Shown piece after piece: positions 9,058 through 17,465 of a stretch of 64,000 nt of DNA. Every line of letters starts with the position of its first letter. Within the stretch, counting starts at the first letter, position 1. The DNA comes from an uncultured delta proteobacterium (GTDB lineage: Bacteria; Desulfobacterota; Desulfovibrionia; Desulfovibrionales; Desulfovibrionaceae), in NCBI GenBank assembly GCA_900079685.1, contig LT599018.1, positions 762,477-826,476 of the forward strand, written 5' to 3'. A program made the position numbers and the translations under genes. Under the pieces are notes generated by a model that ran no database searches, was not told where the DNA came from, and saw only the letters and a list, made by a program, of their open reading frames with translations.

Positions 9058-9062
9058 ACTCC

Positions 9063-9299
9063 ATGAAAGAGCTTCTTGATTTGTTGGACGAACGCGTAAC
9101 TTCCCTTTGCCGGGAAGTGGATGCCTTACGGCAGGAAAATACGCAACTGCGCCAGGACCTGACGGAAAAAACAGGCCCCCTGGCGGAGGAAAACGCGGCG
9201 CTGAAAGAAGCCCTTGCTCAGGAACGTAATGCACGAGAGACCGCAGCAAGCAGAATAGATTCATTGCTGCAGCGTCTGACCAAGCATTTGCCGGAATAG
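9063..9299 (+). CDS. ZapB-like coiled-coil division protein
   Basis: A 78-residue, almost wholly heptad-patterned protein (leucines in DLLDERVTSL, DALRQENTQL, LAEENAALKEALA). Size, composition and the position nine bases before zapA suggest a ZapB-type partner that links ZapA/FtsZ in the division septum. There is no catalytic motif, and short coiled coils are easily misassigned, so function rests mainly on context. No ribosome site precedes the ATG; the promoter predicts a near-leaderless mRNA. Confidence 0.65.
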   Translation: MKELLDLLDERVTSLCREVDALRQENTQLRQDLTEKTGPLAEENAALKEALAQERNARETAASRIDSLLQRLTKHLPE

Positions 9300-9308
9300 G
9301 CGGCCCCC

Positions 9309-9593
9309 ATGGCCCACTATAACTTTAATGTGCTTGGACAAGACGTTTCATTCAGGGCCGAGGCTGATCCCACACGGATCGAGCAGGCCCGGGTACTGCT
9401 GGAAGAACGGTACAACAAGCTTCAGCAGCACGGAAAACAGCTGAGTAAAGAAAAACTTCTGACGTTCCTCGCCTTGGCTTTGGCGGATGATATGCTCCAG
9501 GCCAGAGAGGAAATGAAAAAGTCGGAACAGAAAGTACAGTCGATTTTGGAACGTTTAGCCACGCAAAGCCCGGCATCTGACGGGCAAACGTGA
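9309..9593 (+). CDS. zapA: Cell division protein ZapA
   Basis: A 94-residue ZapA-type protein: an N-terminal beta domain (YNFNVLGQDVSFRAEAD) followed by a long C-terminal coiled coil. ZapA bundles FtsZ protofilaments at mid-cell. It begins nine bases after the zapB-like gene, with a weak GG-rich site before the ATG. The 6S RNA candidate starts directly after its stop codon, the same zapA-ssrS neighbourhood known from Escherichia coli. Confidence 0.85.
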   Translation: MAHYNFNVLGQDVSFRAEADPTRIEQARVLLEERYNKLQQHGKQLSKEKLLTFLALALADDMLQAREEMKKSEQKVQSILERLATQSPASDGQT

Positions 9594-9790
9594 TACAGTT
9601 GCACCTCCCTGGAACGCACGTGATGCTTCGTTCACTGCAGGCCTCACAAGCATCAGAATAGGGGAACAATCTCCGGACCGGTGTGCACGCCCGTTTTACG
9701 GGAAGCCTGATGGGCCGGAAGCGTTTTCCACCGTAGGTCTTAGGCCCTGCGGAGAACAACGCACACGACGTTCTGGGGCGCAACTACCCA
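9594..9790 (+). ncRNA. ssrS: 6S RNA
   Basis: About 190 bases directly downstream of zapA. The ends pair: GTTGC at 9598-9602 with GCAAC at 9780-9784, and the inner CCCTGGAACG and CGTTCTGGGG segments are complementary, giving the long closing stem of 6S RNA, with a largely open middle. 6S RNA binds sigma-70 holoenzyme as a promoter mimic. Synteny with zapA is the second argument. Exact ends are estimated; a strong terminator follows at 9817. Confidence 0.7.
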
Positions 9791-9816
9791 AATCAGTACT
9801 TTTTTCAGCAAAATCC

Positions 9817-9860
9817 GTCCTGCTGTCTGGAATTTCCGGAGTCATGCGGGACTTTTTTTA
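9817..9860 (+). terminator. Rho-independent terminator after the 6S RNA region
   Basis: GTCCTGC (9817-9823) pairs with GCGGGAC (9846-9852), with an inner CCGGA-type helix, followed by seven T residues. It would end transcripts from zapA and the 6S RNA. Confidence 0.8.
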
Positions 9861-10099
9861 TGTCCGCGGCTCCGGCGCCGCATGGGAAATCCTGCGGCGT
9901 TTGCACGGGCGGCTTCCGGCCCGTGGTTGACCCGGCCCTGGGAAATTCCCAAAAGGCCGACTTTGGGCGGCATTTCGTCGCCCGACCGGTTCCGGACGGA
10001 TATCCGAGATGATACAGCAAGGCCCCTCGAAACGGGGTAATCCGCGCGGCAAACGCGCGCCGGTTACCGGCCTTCGCAGTGGCCCCATGAGGACGCACC
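9861..10099 (+). other. GC-rich structured leader of the RNase Y gene
   Basis: No open frame of coding character is seen in these 239 bases. Several nested hairpins can be drawn close to the gene, for example CCCCTCGAAACGGGG at about 10022-10036 and GGTAA...TTACC around GCGCG...CGCGC at about 10035-10070. These could form a regulatory 5' untranslated region. I do not recognise a known riboswitch. Confidence 0.35.
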
Positions 10100-11662
10100 A
10101 TGAACGGCATGACACACACCCTATTGGCGGTGGGCGGAGTGGCGGCGGCATTCATCGCCGGCTATATTCTGCACAACGTCATTAATGCCAAACGGTTGAG
10201 GGATGCCAAGGAGTTCGCCAGCCGTATTGAGGACGAGGCGCGTAAGGAAGGCCTGGCACAAAAGAAGGAAATCCTTCTTCAAGGAAAACATGAACTTCTT
10301 GAATACAAACGCCAGGCTGAACAGGAACTCAAAGAACTCGAAAAAGAACTGAAAAACAAAGAAAAAAAGCTCGAAGATTACAGCGAAAGACTTGAAGAAA
10401 AACTTGAAAAAGCCACCGAGAAAGAACACGATCTCCTGTTGATGGAAAAAGAGCTGGCCCGCAAGGAACGCGGCCTGGAAGAAAAGGACGAGCAGCTCGG
10501 CCGGAAAATGGACGAGCAGGAACGCAAACTCCAGGAAGTCTCCGGGCTGACGGTGGAAGAAGCCAAAAGCCGCCTGATGGAGGAAATCGCCGCGAGAACC
10601 CGCCACGAAGCCGCGAAAACCATGCGCGTGATAGAAATGGAAGCGAAGGAAAACGCGGATAGAAAAGCCAAGGAAATCATCGCCAACGCCATCCAGCGGT
10701 ATGCGGGCGACTACGTGGGCGAACAGACGGTTACCGCCGTCACGCTGCCCAGCGACGATATGAAGGGCAGGATCATCGGCCGTGAAGGCCGCAACATCCG
10801 CGCCCTGGAAGCCGCGACCGGCGTTGATCTCATCATCGACGACACCCCGGAAACGGTCATCCTTTCCGCTTACAACCCCCTGCGCCGCCAGGTTGCGAAA
10901 ATGGCCCTGGAGCGTCTGATCCAGGACGGCCGCATCCACCCCGCCCGCATTGAGGACATCGTCCGCAAAGCCGAGGAGGAGCTGGACGTGCAAATCCGGG
11001 AAGTGGGCCAGCAGGCCACCTTTGACGCCGGCGTGCACGGCATCCATCCCGACATCATGCGCCTTCTGGGGCAGCTTAAATACAGAACGAGCTTTTCGCA
11101 GAACGTGCTGCAGCACTCCCTTGAAGTCTCCTCCCTCTGCGGCATGATGGCCGCCGAGCTCGGCATGGACGTCAAAAAAGCCAAACGGGCCGGGCTCCTC
11201 CATGACCTCGGCAAGGCCGTGGACCACGAGGTGGAAGGCCCCCACGCCCTCATCGGCGCGGATATCGCCAAAAAATATGGCGAAAGCAAGGAAATCGTGC
11301 ACGCCATCGCCGCGCACCACGAAGACATGACCCCGGATTCCGTGCTCGCGGTTCTGACCCAGGCCGCGGACTGTCTCTCCGGCGCGCGGCCCGGAGCACG
11401 CAAAGAATTGCTGCAAAACTACGTCAAACGGCTGGAAGACCTTGAAGGCATTGCCGCTGCGTTTGACGGGGTGACCAAGGCCTACGCGATCCAGGCCGGA
11501 CGCGAGCTCAGGGTCATGGTCAACTCGGATTCCGTCGACGACGATACCACCTACCTGCTTTGCAAGGATATCGCTGAAAAAATCGAGCAAAGCCTGACAT
11601 ACCCCGGCCAGATCCGGGTTACCGTCATCCGCGAACGCCGGGCCGTGGGCATCGCGAAGTAA
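10100..11662 (+). CDS. rny: Ribonuclease Y
   Basis: 520 residues, normal for RNase Y, the membrane-anchored endonuclease that starts mRNA decay. Domains in order: one N-terminal helix (residues about 7-25), a long charged coiled coil (about 35-190), a KH RNA-binding domain with [15 protein letters not shown], and an HD domain whose [12 protein letters not shown] and later AAHHED supply metal ligands. The ATG follows GAGG. It sits after the 6S RNA and a structured leader, and its 3' end carries two hairpins. Confidence 0.96.
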   Translation: MNGMTHTLLAVGGVAAAFIAGYILHNVINAKRLRDAKEFASRIEDEARKEGLAQKKEILLQGKHELLEYKRQAEQELKELEKELKNKEKKLEDYSERLEEKLEKATEKEHDLLLMEKELARKERGLEEKDEQLGRKMDEQERKLQEVSGLTVEEAKSRLMEEIAARTRHEAAKTMRVIEMEAKENADRKAKEIIANAIQRYAGDYVGEQTVTAVTLPSDDMKGRIIGREGRNIRALEAATGVDLIIDDTPETVILSAYNPLRRQVAKMALERLIQDGRIHPARIEDIVRKAEEELDVQIREVGQQATFDAGVHGIHPDIMRLLGQLKYRTSFSQNVLQHSLEVSSLCGMMAAELGMDVKKAKRAGLLHDLGKAVDHEVEGPHALIGADIAKKYGESKEIVHAIAAHHEDMTPDSVLAVLTQAADCLSGARPGARKELLQNYVKRLEDLEGIAAAFDGVTKAYAIQAGRELRVMVNSDSVDDDTTYLLCKDIAEKIEQSLTYPGQIRVTVIRERRAVGIAK

Positions 11663-11708
11663 CGTTTGTGAAGAAACCGGGCAGGATGCTCTTCTGCCCG
11701 GATACTCC

Positions 11709-11733
11709 AAAAGGCGCGTGAGCGCCTTTTTTT
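11709..11733 (+). terminator. Rho-independent terminator of rny
   Basis: AAGGCGC, loop GTGA, GCGCCTT and a run of seven T. A GC-rich hairpin without T tract (CCGGGCAG...CTGCCCGG, 11679-11701) lies just before it. Confidence 0.85.
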
Positions 11734-11744
11734 CCGGAGAACGC

Positions 11745-12656
11745 ATGCCCGCTCTTACCCTGCCGTTTTACAAGCTGAGCCCCGGCGGCAACCCCACGAT
11801 TTTGATCCGGGAAAACAGCCTCCTGGCCTCCCCCTACGGCCCGGAAGACCGGGCGGCCATTGCCCGCGCCCTCATGGACCCCGACCACCTCGGCGCCGAA
11901 CAGGTGGGGTTTCTCGACACGTCCCGCTCTCTGCCCCATATGGAAATGATGGGCGGCGAGTTCTGCGTGAACGCGATCCGCTCCGCCGCGCTTATTTTCG
12001 CGCGGCTCGGCCTGCTGCCGGAAGGCCAGACCCCCGGCTGCCGGGAAGGAAGCGTCACAACCTCCGGCGCTGGCGCCCCGATCCCCGTCCGCGTCTCTCC
12101 GATACCGGGTCCGTGCGCGCCTGAAACCGGCCTGCCCGGCTCCATGGCCATGGAAGCGGCCATAGCCCTGCCCCTGCCCAAGGACGCCACGGACAGCCTC
12201 GTGACCGAATGCGCCCATGGGGAAGTTCTTGTCCGGCTGCCCGGCATCACCCATCTGTTATTGGATGCGAACGTCCACTCCCTGCCGGATTCCCCCCTTG
12301 ACGCGGCGGCGGCCAAACGGGCCGCATACGGCCTGGACGCCGAAGAAGCCGCCGGTGTGATCTGGCATGTTCCCGGCCCGGCGAAGACAGTGGCCATTAC
12401 CCCGGTGGTGCGCGTGGCCGCAACCGGGTCCTCGGTGGTGGAAACCGCCTGCGGGTCCGGCTCCCTGGCCGTGGCCCTCTTGATGGCACGGTCCGGCGGC
12501 AGCGGCTTTATCCTGCGCCAGCCGAGCGGCCATGCCATCACCGTGGCGTTTGCGGCGTATGCCGCTTCCCCGGGCCACCTTTTGGGCCACATGCTCGCCT
12601 GGATCAGCGGACCCGTCCGCCTGATCGCCGAAGGAACGGCGAACGTCTCCTGGTGA
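11745..12656 (+). CDS. DapF-fold amino-acid epimerase (diaminopimelate epimerase or CntK-like racemase)
   Basis: 303 residues with the two-cysteine arrangement of cofactor-independent epimerases: GGEFCVNAIRSAA (about residue 70) and ETACGSGSLAVALL (about residue 240) supply the acid/base pair. The N-terminal KLSPGGNPTILI matches the DapF opening. The first motif, EFCVNA in place of the usual CGNG, departs from ordinary DapF and recalls racemases acting on other amino acids, such as histidine racemase CntK. The substrate is therefore uncertain. The ATG at 11745 has GGAG upstream; an in-frame start at 11718 would lie inside the rny terminator. Confidence 0.75.
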   Translation: MPALTLPFYKLSPGGNPTILIRENSLLASPYGPEDRAAIARALMDPDHLGAEQVGFLDTSRSLPHMEMMGGEFCVNAIRSAALIFARLGLLPEGQTPGCREGSVTTSGAGAPIPVRVSPIPGPCAPETGLPGSMAMEAAIALPLPKDATDSLVTECAHGEVLVRLPGITHLLLDANVHSLPDSPLDAAAAKRAAYGLDAEEAAGVIWHVPGPAKTVAITPVVRVAATGSSVVETACGSGSLAVALLMARSGGSGFILRQPSGHAITVAFAAYAASPGHLLGHMLAWISGPVRLIAEGTANVSW

Positions 12657-12690
12657 CATTTCCCGGTTGCGCCGGATGCGGCTGATAGTG

Positions 12691-12728
12691 AAGACCGCCA
12701 TACTCCCCTTGCGGAGTATGGCGGTCTT
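12691..12728. terminator. Bidirectional hairpin terminator
   Basis: AAGACCGCCATACTCC and GGAGTATGGCGGTCTT form a 16-bp stem with a six-base loop between the convergent epimerase and PAP2 genes. A short T/A tract flanks each side, so it can serve both. Confidence 0.85.
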
Positions 12729-12748
12729 TATAGGCGGACAAAAGCGCC

Positions 12749-13468
12749 CTACCTGCCGAACATCCCCGTCCCGCCCGGCGGGAAGAACCAGCGCGGCAGC
12801 AGTTTTTCAAGCTTTGCGGCGCACCAATCGCTTGCCGGGGTCAGCAGAACCCAGCTGACCGCCATGCAGGCAATGGAGAGCGACCCCATATACACGTCGC
12901 TGAACCAGTGCGCTCCGGACAATATCCTGGGCATGGCGAAAACGGCCACTATCAGCACGGCGGCGGCAAAGGCGCGCCTTCCGAAATACCGCGCCATGTA
13001 GGCCGCGAAGATCATGAGCATCATGCCGTGGTCGCCGGGGAAACTGTTCCGGTCCGCGTCTTTTGTGGTGAAAGCAACCATTTTGCTGACCCGGTTGACG
13101 TCCTCGAACGTGAACGTCGGGCTCGGGTGCGCTATGGGAATAAGGCCGCCGCATTGTTTTATCACAATAGCCGTGAGCAGCATGCACAGGCCGATGCAGA
13201 CCAATATGCGTTTGCCGGCATTGTCCCGCTGCCGGAAATAGTGGAGGTACAAGATTCCCATGCACACAAATGAAACCGCGTCAAAAATCCGCATGTTGGT
13301 ATACGCCACCAGGGATGTGAACCAGGACCCCGGCACCAGACACGCATTGAAATAGTAAAAAACAGCCGTATCAAGGTCTTTCCAGGCTGCAGCGCACAAA
13401 AAATACGACGCCATGAGACACGCGCCGAAGAGGGTCAATGCCGTTGCCGCAACAAGCCGTTTAGCCAT
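12749..13468 (-). CDS. PAP2-family membrane phosphatase
   Basis: 239 residues with about six membrane helices. The phosphatase residues are in SFPGDHGMM (motif 2) and SGAHWFSDVYMGS (motif 3). The motif 1 region (KQCGGLIPI) is less standard. Members remove or transfer phosphate on lipids such as undecaprenyl pyrophosphate, phosphatidylglycerol phosphate or lipid A; the substrate here is not evident. Its start overlaps the end of radA by eight bases, so the two are probably co-transcribed. Confidence 0.82.
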   Translation of the reverse strand: MAKRLVAATALTLFGACLMASYFLCAAAWKDLDTAVFYYFNACLVPGSWFTSLVAYTNMRIFDAVSFVCMGILYLHYFRQRDNAGKRILVCIGLCMLLTAIVIKQCGGLIPIAHPSPTFTFEDVNRVSKMVAFTTKDADRNSFPGDHGMMLMIFAAYMARYFGRRAFAAAVLIVAVFAMPRILSGAHWFSDVYMGSLSIACMAVSWVLLTPASDWCAAKLEKLLPRWFFPPGGTGMFGR

Positions 13469-14864
13469 CGGAAACCATCCCGCCGGGTCCGGCGTTTTTG
13501 CGTGTGTTGCCGAAAAGGGCGCGTTGCAGGTCCGTCAGGGTCCTTACGCCGCCTTTTTCCTTCAAACTCCCCCCCGTGGCATGGGGGAAAAGAATCGGAT
13601 CGTACCCAAGGCGCTCCGCCTGGGCAATCCGGATGTTGTGGTTATACACGGGCCGCACCTGTCCGTTGAGATCCACCTCGCCCCAGGCGATGGCGCGCTC
13701 CGGCAGCGGCACGTCGTAAAAGGAGGACAGCACCGCCGCGACCAGCGCCAGGTCCATGCCCGGATCCTGGATCTTCAGGCCGCCGCCGACCTTGGCGTAA
13801 ATGTCGACCTGCGACAAATTGAGCCGCAGCCGTTTTTCCAGAACCGCCAGTAAAAGATGCAGCCGGTTGACGTCGAACCCCAGCCCCGTCCGCCGGGGAA
13901 TCGCAAGGTACGTTTTGGTGACAAGCGCCTGAATCTCTACCGCGAAAGGCCGTTGCCCCTCAATGGCCATGGCGACGGCGGTGCCGGAAAGGGACGCGTC
14001 GCGCGCGCCGAGAAAATAGGTGGAGGGGTCGGGCACAAGTTCCATGCCCGCATTGACCATCTGGAAAATAAGCAGTTCCTGGTTGGGGCCAAAACGGTTT
14101 TTAAGCACCCGCAAAATGCGGAACATGTGCCGCCGCTCCCCTTCCAGGGAAATAACCGTGTCCACAAGATGCTCAAGGAGCTTCGGCCCCGCGATGGCCC
14201 CCTCCTTGGTCACATGCCCGACAAAGAGTACGCAGGTGCCCGCCTTGCGGCACATCTCCGCAAGCTCGGTCGCCACCGCCCGGACCTGGCTGACGTTGCC
14301 GGGCAGGCCCTCGGCCTGGGTCGTGGCCACGGTCTGCACCGAGTCGACGATGAGCAGGTCCGGCGGTTCCGGGCCTTCAAGAGCCGGAAAAACATCCTCG
14401 ATCTGGGAGGTCGCTATGCCGGTGAGATTCTCATGCAGCACACCAAGCCGCTCGGCCCTGGCCTTGATCTGGGAGAGCGCTTCCTCGCCGGAAAGGTAGA
14501 CGGTCCGTTTCCCCGAAGAGGCGACTGCCCCGGCAAGTTGCAGCAGCAAGGTCGATTTGCCTATGCCCGGTTCCCCGCCGACAAGAATGGACGCGCCCGG
14601 CGCGAAACCGCCGCCCAAAATCCGGTCCACGGCGGCAACCCCGGTGCTGAACACCGCGGAATGGGAATCAGCGGCATCTTGTAACGGCGCTATGAACGGT
14701 ATGGGAGAAAGCGACGACGGCCTGCGCCCTTTGCCGGGCTTTTCCGCGGTAACCGCGACAGGCTCAAGCGTATTCCAGGCGCTGCAAGAGGCGCATTGCC
14801 CCCGCCATTGCATGGCTTTGGCGCCGCAGGCGCTGCAAACATAGATTTCCCGCTGTTTCGCCAT
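13461..14864 (-). CDS. radA: DNA repair protein RadA
   Basis: 467 residues, full length. RadA helps branch migration during recombination. Visible are the N-terminal zinc finger (CSACG...CASC, about 11-28), Walker A GGEPGIGKST (about 97-106), LIVDSVQT (Walker B), the RadA-specific KNRFG motif (about 255) and a C-terminal Lon-protease-like domain. It lies seven bases after the upstream zinc-ribbon gene and overlaps the PAP2 gene, giving a three-gene minus-strand unit. Confidence 0.96.
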   Translation of the reverse strand: MAKQREIYVCSACGAKAMQWRGQCASCSAWNTLEPVAVTAEKPGKGRRPSSLSPIPFIAPLQDAADSHSAVFSTGVAAVDRILGGGFAPGASILVGGEPGIGKSTLLLQLAGAVASSGKRTVYLSGEEALSQIKARAERLGVLHENLTGIATSQIEDVFPALEGPEPPDLLIVDSVQTVATTQAEGLPGNVSQVRAVATELAEMCRKAGTCVLFVGHVTKEGAIAGPKLLEHLVDTVISLEGERRHMFRILRVLKNRFGPNQELLIFQMVNAGMELVPDPSTYFLGARDASLSGTAVAMAIEGQRPFAVEIQALVTKTYLAIPRRTGLGFDVNRLHLLLAVLEKRLRLNLSQVDIYAKVGGGLKIQDPGMDLALVAAVLSSFYDVPLPERAIAWGEVDLNGQVRPVYNHNIRIAQAERLGYDPILFPHATGGSLKEKGGVRTLTDLQRALFGNTRKNAGPGGMVSDG

Positions 14865-14870
14865 ACGGCA

Positions 14871-15815
14871 TCACTTCTTTGCCGGGTCCTGCACGTCGAT
14901 GATTTTGACTTCAAATTCATAGGCGGAATGGGGCAAATCAAAAAATACCGAGGTAAAGCGTACGCTGCTGCCGGGGAGAATATCCGTGTTGTTGGAAAGG
15001 ATCACTGACTGGTTGACAAGCGCGCCTTCGATCGCGGCCTGGGGCAAGGTGCGCAACTGCAAAAGCGAGAGCGTCACGCCGCAGTATTGCTCGCGCATGA
15101 CAAGCGCGTTCCCCTTGGCGTCATACAGGGTGATTTCCAGGAGGATAAGATCTTTCGGGGTTTCGAAATTATTGACGACGGCCCCTTCCACCACCACCAT
15201 CGGGCCGGTTTTCTCGTTTTCCGTCACCGTATACTGGCGGACGTTCTCCAGGGACAAACGGCGGACAGCCGCCAGCCGCGCCGCTTCTTTTTCCTGGTCC
15301 GCGCTGCGTGTTTTGCCGCCGAGGGATTCCACCGTGCTGCCGTCCGTCGCCCGCACGGGGTCCGTACCCTTCGGCGGCGCAAAGACCGCTGAATAGACCA
15401 TGATCCCGCCGTACGCCAACAGCGCGACAACGAGACACATGCCGCCGAGCAGGATCAGCTTTTTTTTGCTGATTTTGTTCCCGGCGGCTTTTTTCGCCAG
15501 GGGGGACACGACATCGTCAACCGACGCGGGAGGAGCCGCGATATCGCCTTCCGGCGCGTCATCCGCAAGTTCTTCATCCGCGATGTCCGCAAAAGCCTCG
15601 TCGGCAGCGTCAAACGACGCCGCTTCTTCCGCCCGGGGAGGTGTGGCGGCAGCCATGCCCGCAGGTGCGGCGGCCCCTTCCGGTGAAACGGCGTCATCCA
15701 GTTCCGGAAGCGCGAACACGTTGCCGCAATTGGAACAACGGGCCTTGCGGCCCGGGCGGTACTTGTCGTCCGGAATGTCAAATTTCGTTTCACATTGGGG
15801 GCAGGTTACAATCAT
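14871..15815 (-). CDS. MJ0042-type zinc-ribbon membrane protein (DUF3426-like)
   Basis: 314 residues. Cys5-x2-Cys8 and Cys27-x2-Cys30 form an N-terminal zinc ribbon. A long acidic, Ala-rich linker follows, then one membrane helix (about 120-145) and a C-terminal domain (about 195-314) ending in the FTSVFFDLPHSAYEFEVKI-type strand pattern of DUF3426. This predicts a cytoplasmic zinc ribbon and an outward C-terminal domain. The function is unknown. It is first in a probable operon with radA and the PAP2 gene. Confidence 0.75.
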   Translation of the reverse strand: MIVTCPQCETKFDIPDDKYRPGRKARCSNCGNVFALPELDDAVSPEGAAAPAGMAAATPPRAEEAASFDAADEAFADIADEELADDAPEGDIAAPPASVDDVVSPLAKKAAGNKISKKKLILLGGMCLVVALLAYGGIMVYSAVFAPPKGTDPVRATDGSTVESLGGKTRSADQEKEAARLAAVRRLSLENVRQYTVTENEKTGPMVVVEGAVVNNFETPKDLILLEITLYDAKGNALVMREQYCGVTLSLLQLRTLPQAAIEGALVNQSVILSNNTDILPGSSVRFTSVFFDLPHSAYEFEVKIIDVQDPAKK

Positions 15816-15924
15816 GCGCCATCCTTAGCGGAGAACATCGCGGGCGCTCGGCCCGCCGGATCATCGCGAATCAACAAGAGATACTATGCAACCAACCGCA
15901 ATGCAAGTCCGCCACAACACAGAT

Positions 15925-15963
15925 CGCGGCTCATTTTGCCCTGATAGCGCAAACGGAGCCGCG
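15925..15963 (-). repeat. Hairpin in the hpt-downstream gap, possibly related to the long inverted-repeat elements
   Basis: CGCGGCTCATTTTGC and GCAAACGGAGCCGCG pair with two mismatches around a short loop. The arm resembles that of the element at 49314-49443 (GGCTCATTTTGGC), but the conserved interior is absent. It lies after hpt, whose transcript it may stop or stabilise. Confidence 0.4.
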
Positions 15964-15978
15964 GCCGGACGGATCTCT

Positions 15979-16512
15979 TCATTCGAACACAACTTCGTAC
16001 ACCGCCGGGAGTTCGCGGTACTTTTCCGCGTAATCAAGGCCGTACCCGACGATAAAACCCTCGCGCAGCGTAAAGCCGGTGAAGTCCGGTTTGACGTCCA
16101 CCTCACGCCGCTCCCGCTTGTCCACCAGCACGGCCAGCCGGAGCGACGCCGCGCCGCGCACCTTGAAGAGGCGCAGCAGAAAATCCATGCTGTGGCCGGA
16201 ATCGATCACATCCTCGACAATAAGGACGTGCTTACCCTCAAGGGAAAGTTCCACGTCCTTGACGAGCATGACGTCGCCCGCGCTTTTCGTGCCCGAGCCG
16301 TAACTGGCGAGGCGCACGAAGTCTATCTGCGGGCGGACGGTCAGCTCTTTCACAAGATCCGAAAAAAACATGAACGCGCCTTTGAGCACGCAGACCACGA
16401 CCAAGTCTTTATCCGAATAGAGCCGGTTCACTTCCTCGCCGATCTCCCGCACGCGGGCGGCAATGGCTTCCCGCGAATACACGCAGCGCAGTGTTTCCTT
16501 TTTCCCCGGCAT
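15979..16512 (-). CDS. hpt: Hypoxanthine phosphoribosyltransferase
   Basis: 177 residues, typical of bacterial HPRT. It converts hypoxanthine or guanine with PRPP to the nucleotide. The PRPP loop is VLIVEDVIDSGHSM (about 95-108); the flexible-loop segment RLASYGSGTKSAGDV and the pyrophosphate-binding VLKGAFMF precede it. The ATG at 16512 shares one base with the stop of the acetyltransferase gene (TGATG), which indicates translational coupling, so longer in-frame starts are rejected. It ends the metH-tlpA-GNAT-hpt unit. Confidence 0.93.
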   Translation of the reverse strand: MPGKKETLRCVYSREAIAARVREIGEEVNRLYSDKDLVVVCVLKGAFMFFSDLVKELTVRPQIDFVRLASYGSGTKSAGDVMLVKDVELSLEGKHVLIVEDVIDSGHSMDFLLRLFKVRGAASLRLAVLVDKRERREVDVKPDFTGFTLREGFIVGYGLDYAEKYRELPAVYEVVFE

Positions 16513-16976
16513 CACACGCTCCTGATGAGGGCGATTTCGTCGCAGTTGGGGAATTTGGGACAGTGGATGCAGTCCGTCCATATTTTCTGGGGCAGGGTTT
16601 CCTTGGGGACTTCCGCGAAGCCCAGGCCCTTGAAAAAGGCGGTCTGGTACGTCAGGGTGAAAACCTGGGTAATCCCGAACGAGGCGGCATCCTCAAGGCA
16701 GGCGTTGACCAGCTTTTGCCCGAGCCCTTGCCGTCTGTGGGTGTCGGCGACATACAGGGAACGCACTTCGGCCAGATTCTCCCAGATGATGGCAAGAGCG
16801 CAGCACCCGGCAACGCCGCCGGTTTCCTCGTCCGCGAGGACGAAAAAATCCCGCAGCGCGGTAAAAATCTGCCCCCGCGAGCGCGGCAGCAAAAGCCCCT
16901 TTTCCGCGCCGGCGACGATCAGGGAATGCATCGGAACAACATCTTTGCCGTGCGCTTTCCGTAAAACCAGGCTCAT
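16512..16976 (-). CDS. GNAT acetyltransferase, short N-acetylglutamate-synthase-like type
   Basis: 154 residues with the GNAT acetyl-CoA motif RRQGLGQKLV (about residue 82) and a C-terminal TDCIHCPKFPNCDEIAL tail with three cysteines. That tail is known to me from short stand-alone acetyltransferases annotated as N-acetylglutamate synthases in deltaproteobacteria, so a role in arginine synthesis is possible but not shown by context. Its stop overlaps the hpt start, and its own start touches the end of the thioredoxin-like gene by one base. Confidence 0.75.
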   Translation of the reverse strand: MSLVLRKAHGKDVVPMHSLIVAGAEKGLLLPRSRGQIFTALRDFFVLADEETGGVAGCCALAIIWENLAEVRSLYVADTHRRQGLGQKLVNACLEDAASFGITQVFTLTYQTAFFKGLGFAEVPKETLPQKIWTDCIHCPKFPNCDEIALIRSV

Positions 16977-17458
16977 TACTTTGACTCCATGTGGGATTTC
17001 AGAAACTCCCGCAGATCGCCTTCCTCGACCAGCCCGGCCGCGTTGCCGACAACCTCGCCCTTGCCGTCAAAGACGAGCATGTGCGGAATGCCGGAAACTC
17101 CCACGGCCTGCACCAGATCATCACCGGCTTTTTTCACGGGATAGTTGAACTTTGTCTTTGCCGCGTACGTGCGCAATGCCTCGTCGTCCTCATCCACGGA
17201 AGCCCCGATCAGAACGAGCTTGTCCTTGCCGATATCCTTGCGGATGCGGATCAGGCTCGGGATTTCCTCCCGGCACGGCGGGCACCAGGTGGCAAAAAAG
17301 TTTATCATCACAATTTTGCCCTTGTTCGCCTTGACCAGGTCTTCCATTTGTTTGTAACCGAAGATCTCGAACTCGGCCGCGCCGGCGGCACCGGGCGCCC
17401 CGGCCAAAAGAACGAGCAACGCCAACACCAACGAACCGCGTTTCAGATACAGTTTCAT
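16976..17458 (-). CDS. TlpA/ResA-type periplasmic thiol-disulfide oxidoreductase
   Basis: 160 residues. An N-terminal signal peptide (residues about 1-27, ending AGA) precedes a thioredoxin fold with the active site WCPPC and the cis-proline GIPHML. Such proteins reduce disulfides outside the cytoplasmic membrane, often in cytochrome c maturation. It lies seven bases after metH and is coupled to the downstream acetyltransferase gene; the link to methionine synthesis is not obvious. Confidence 0.88.
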   Translation of the reverse strand: MKLYLKRGSLVLALLVLLAGAPGAAGAAEFEIFGYKQMEDLVKANKGKIVMINFFATWCPPCREEIPSLIRIRKDIGKDKLVLIGASVDEDDEALRTYAAKTKFNYPVKKAGDDLVQAVGVSGIPHMLVFDGKGEVVGNAAGLVEEGDLREFLKSHMESK

Positions 17459-17465
17459 AGGTACC

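Noticed and set aside
9601..9783. Minus-strand open frames across the 6S region
   Set aside because: They have no family character and cover a region whose paired ends and position fit a structured RNA.
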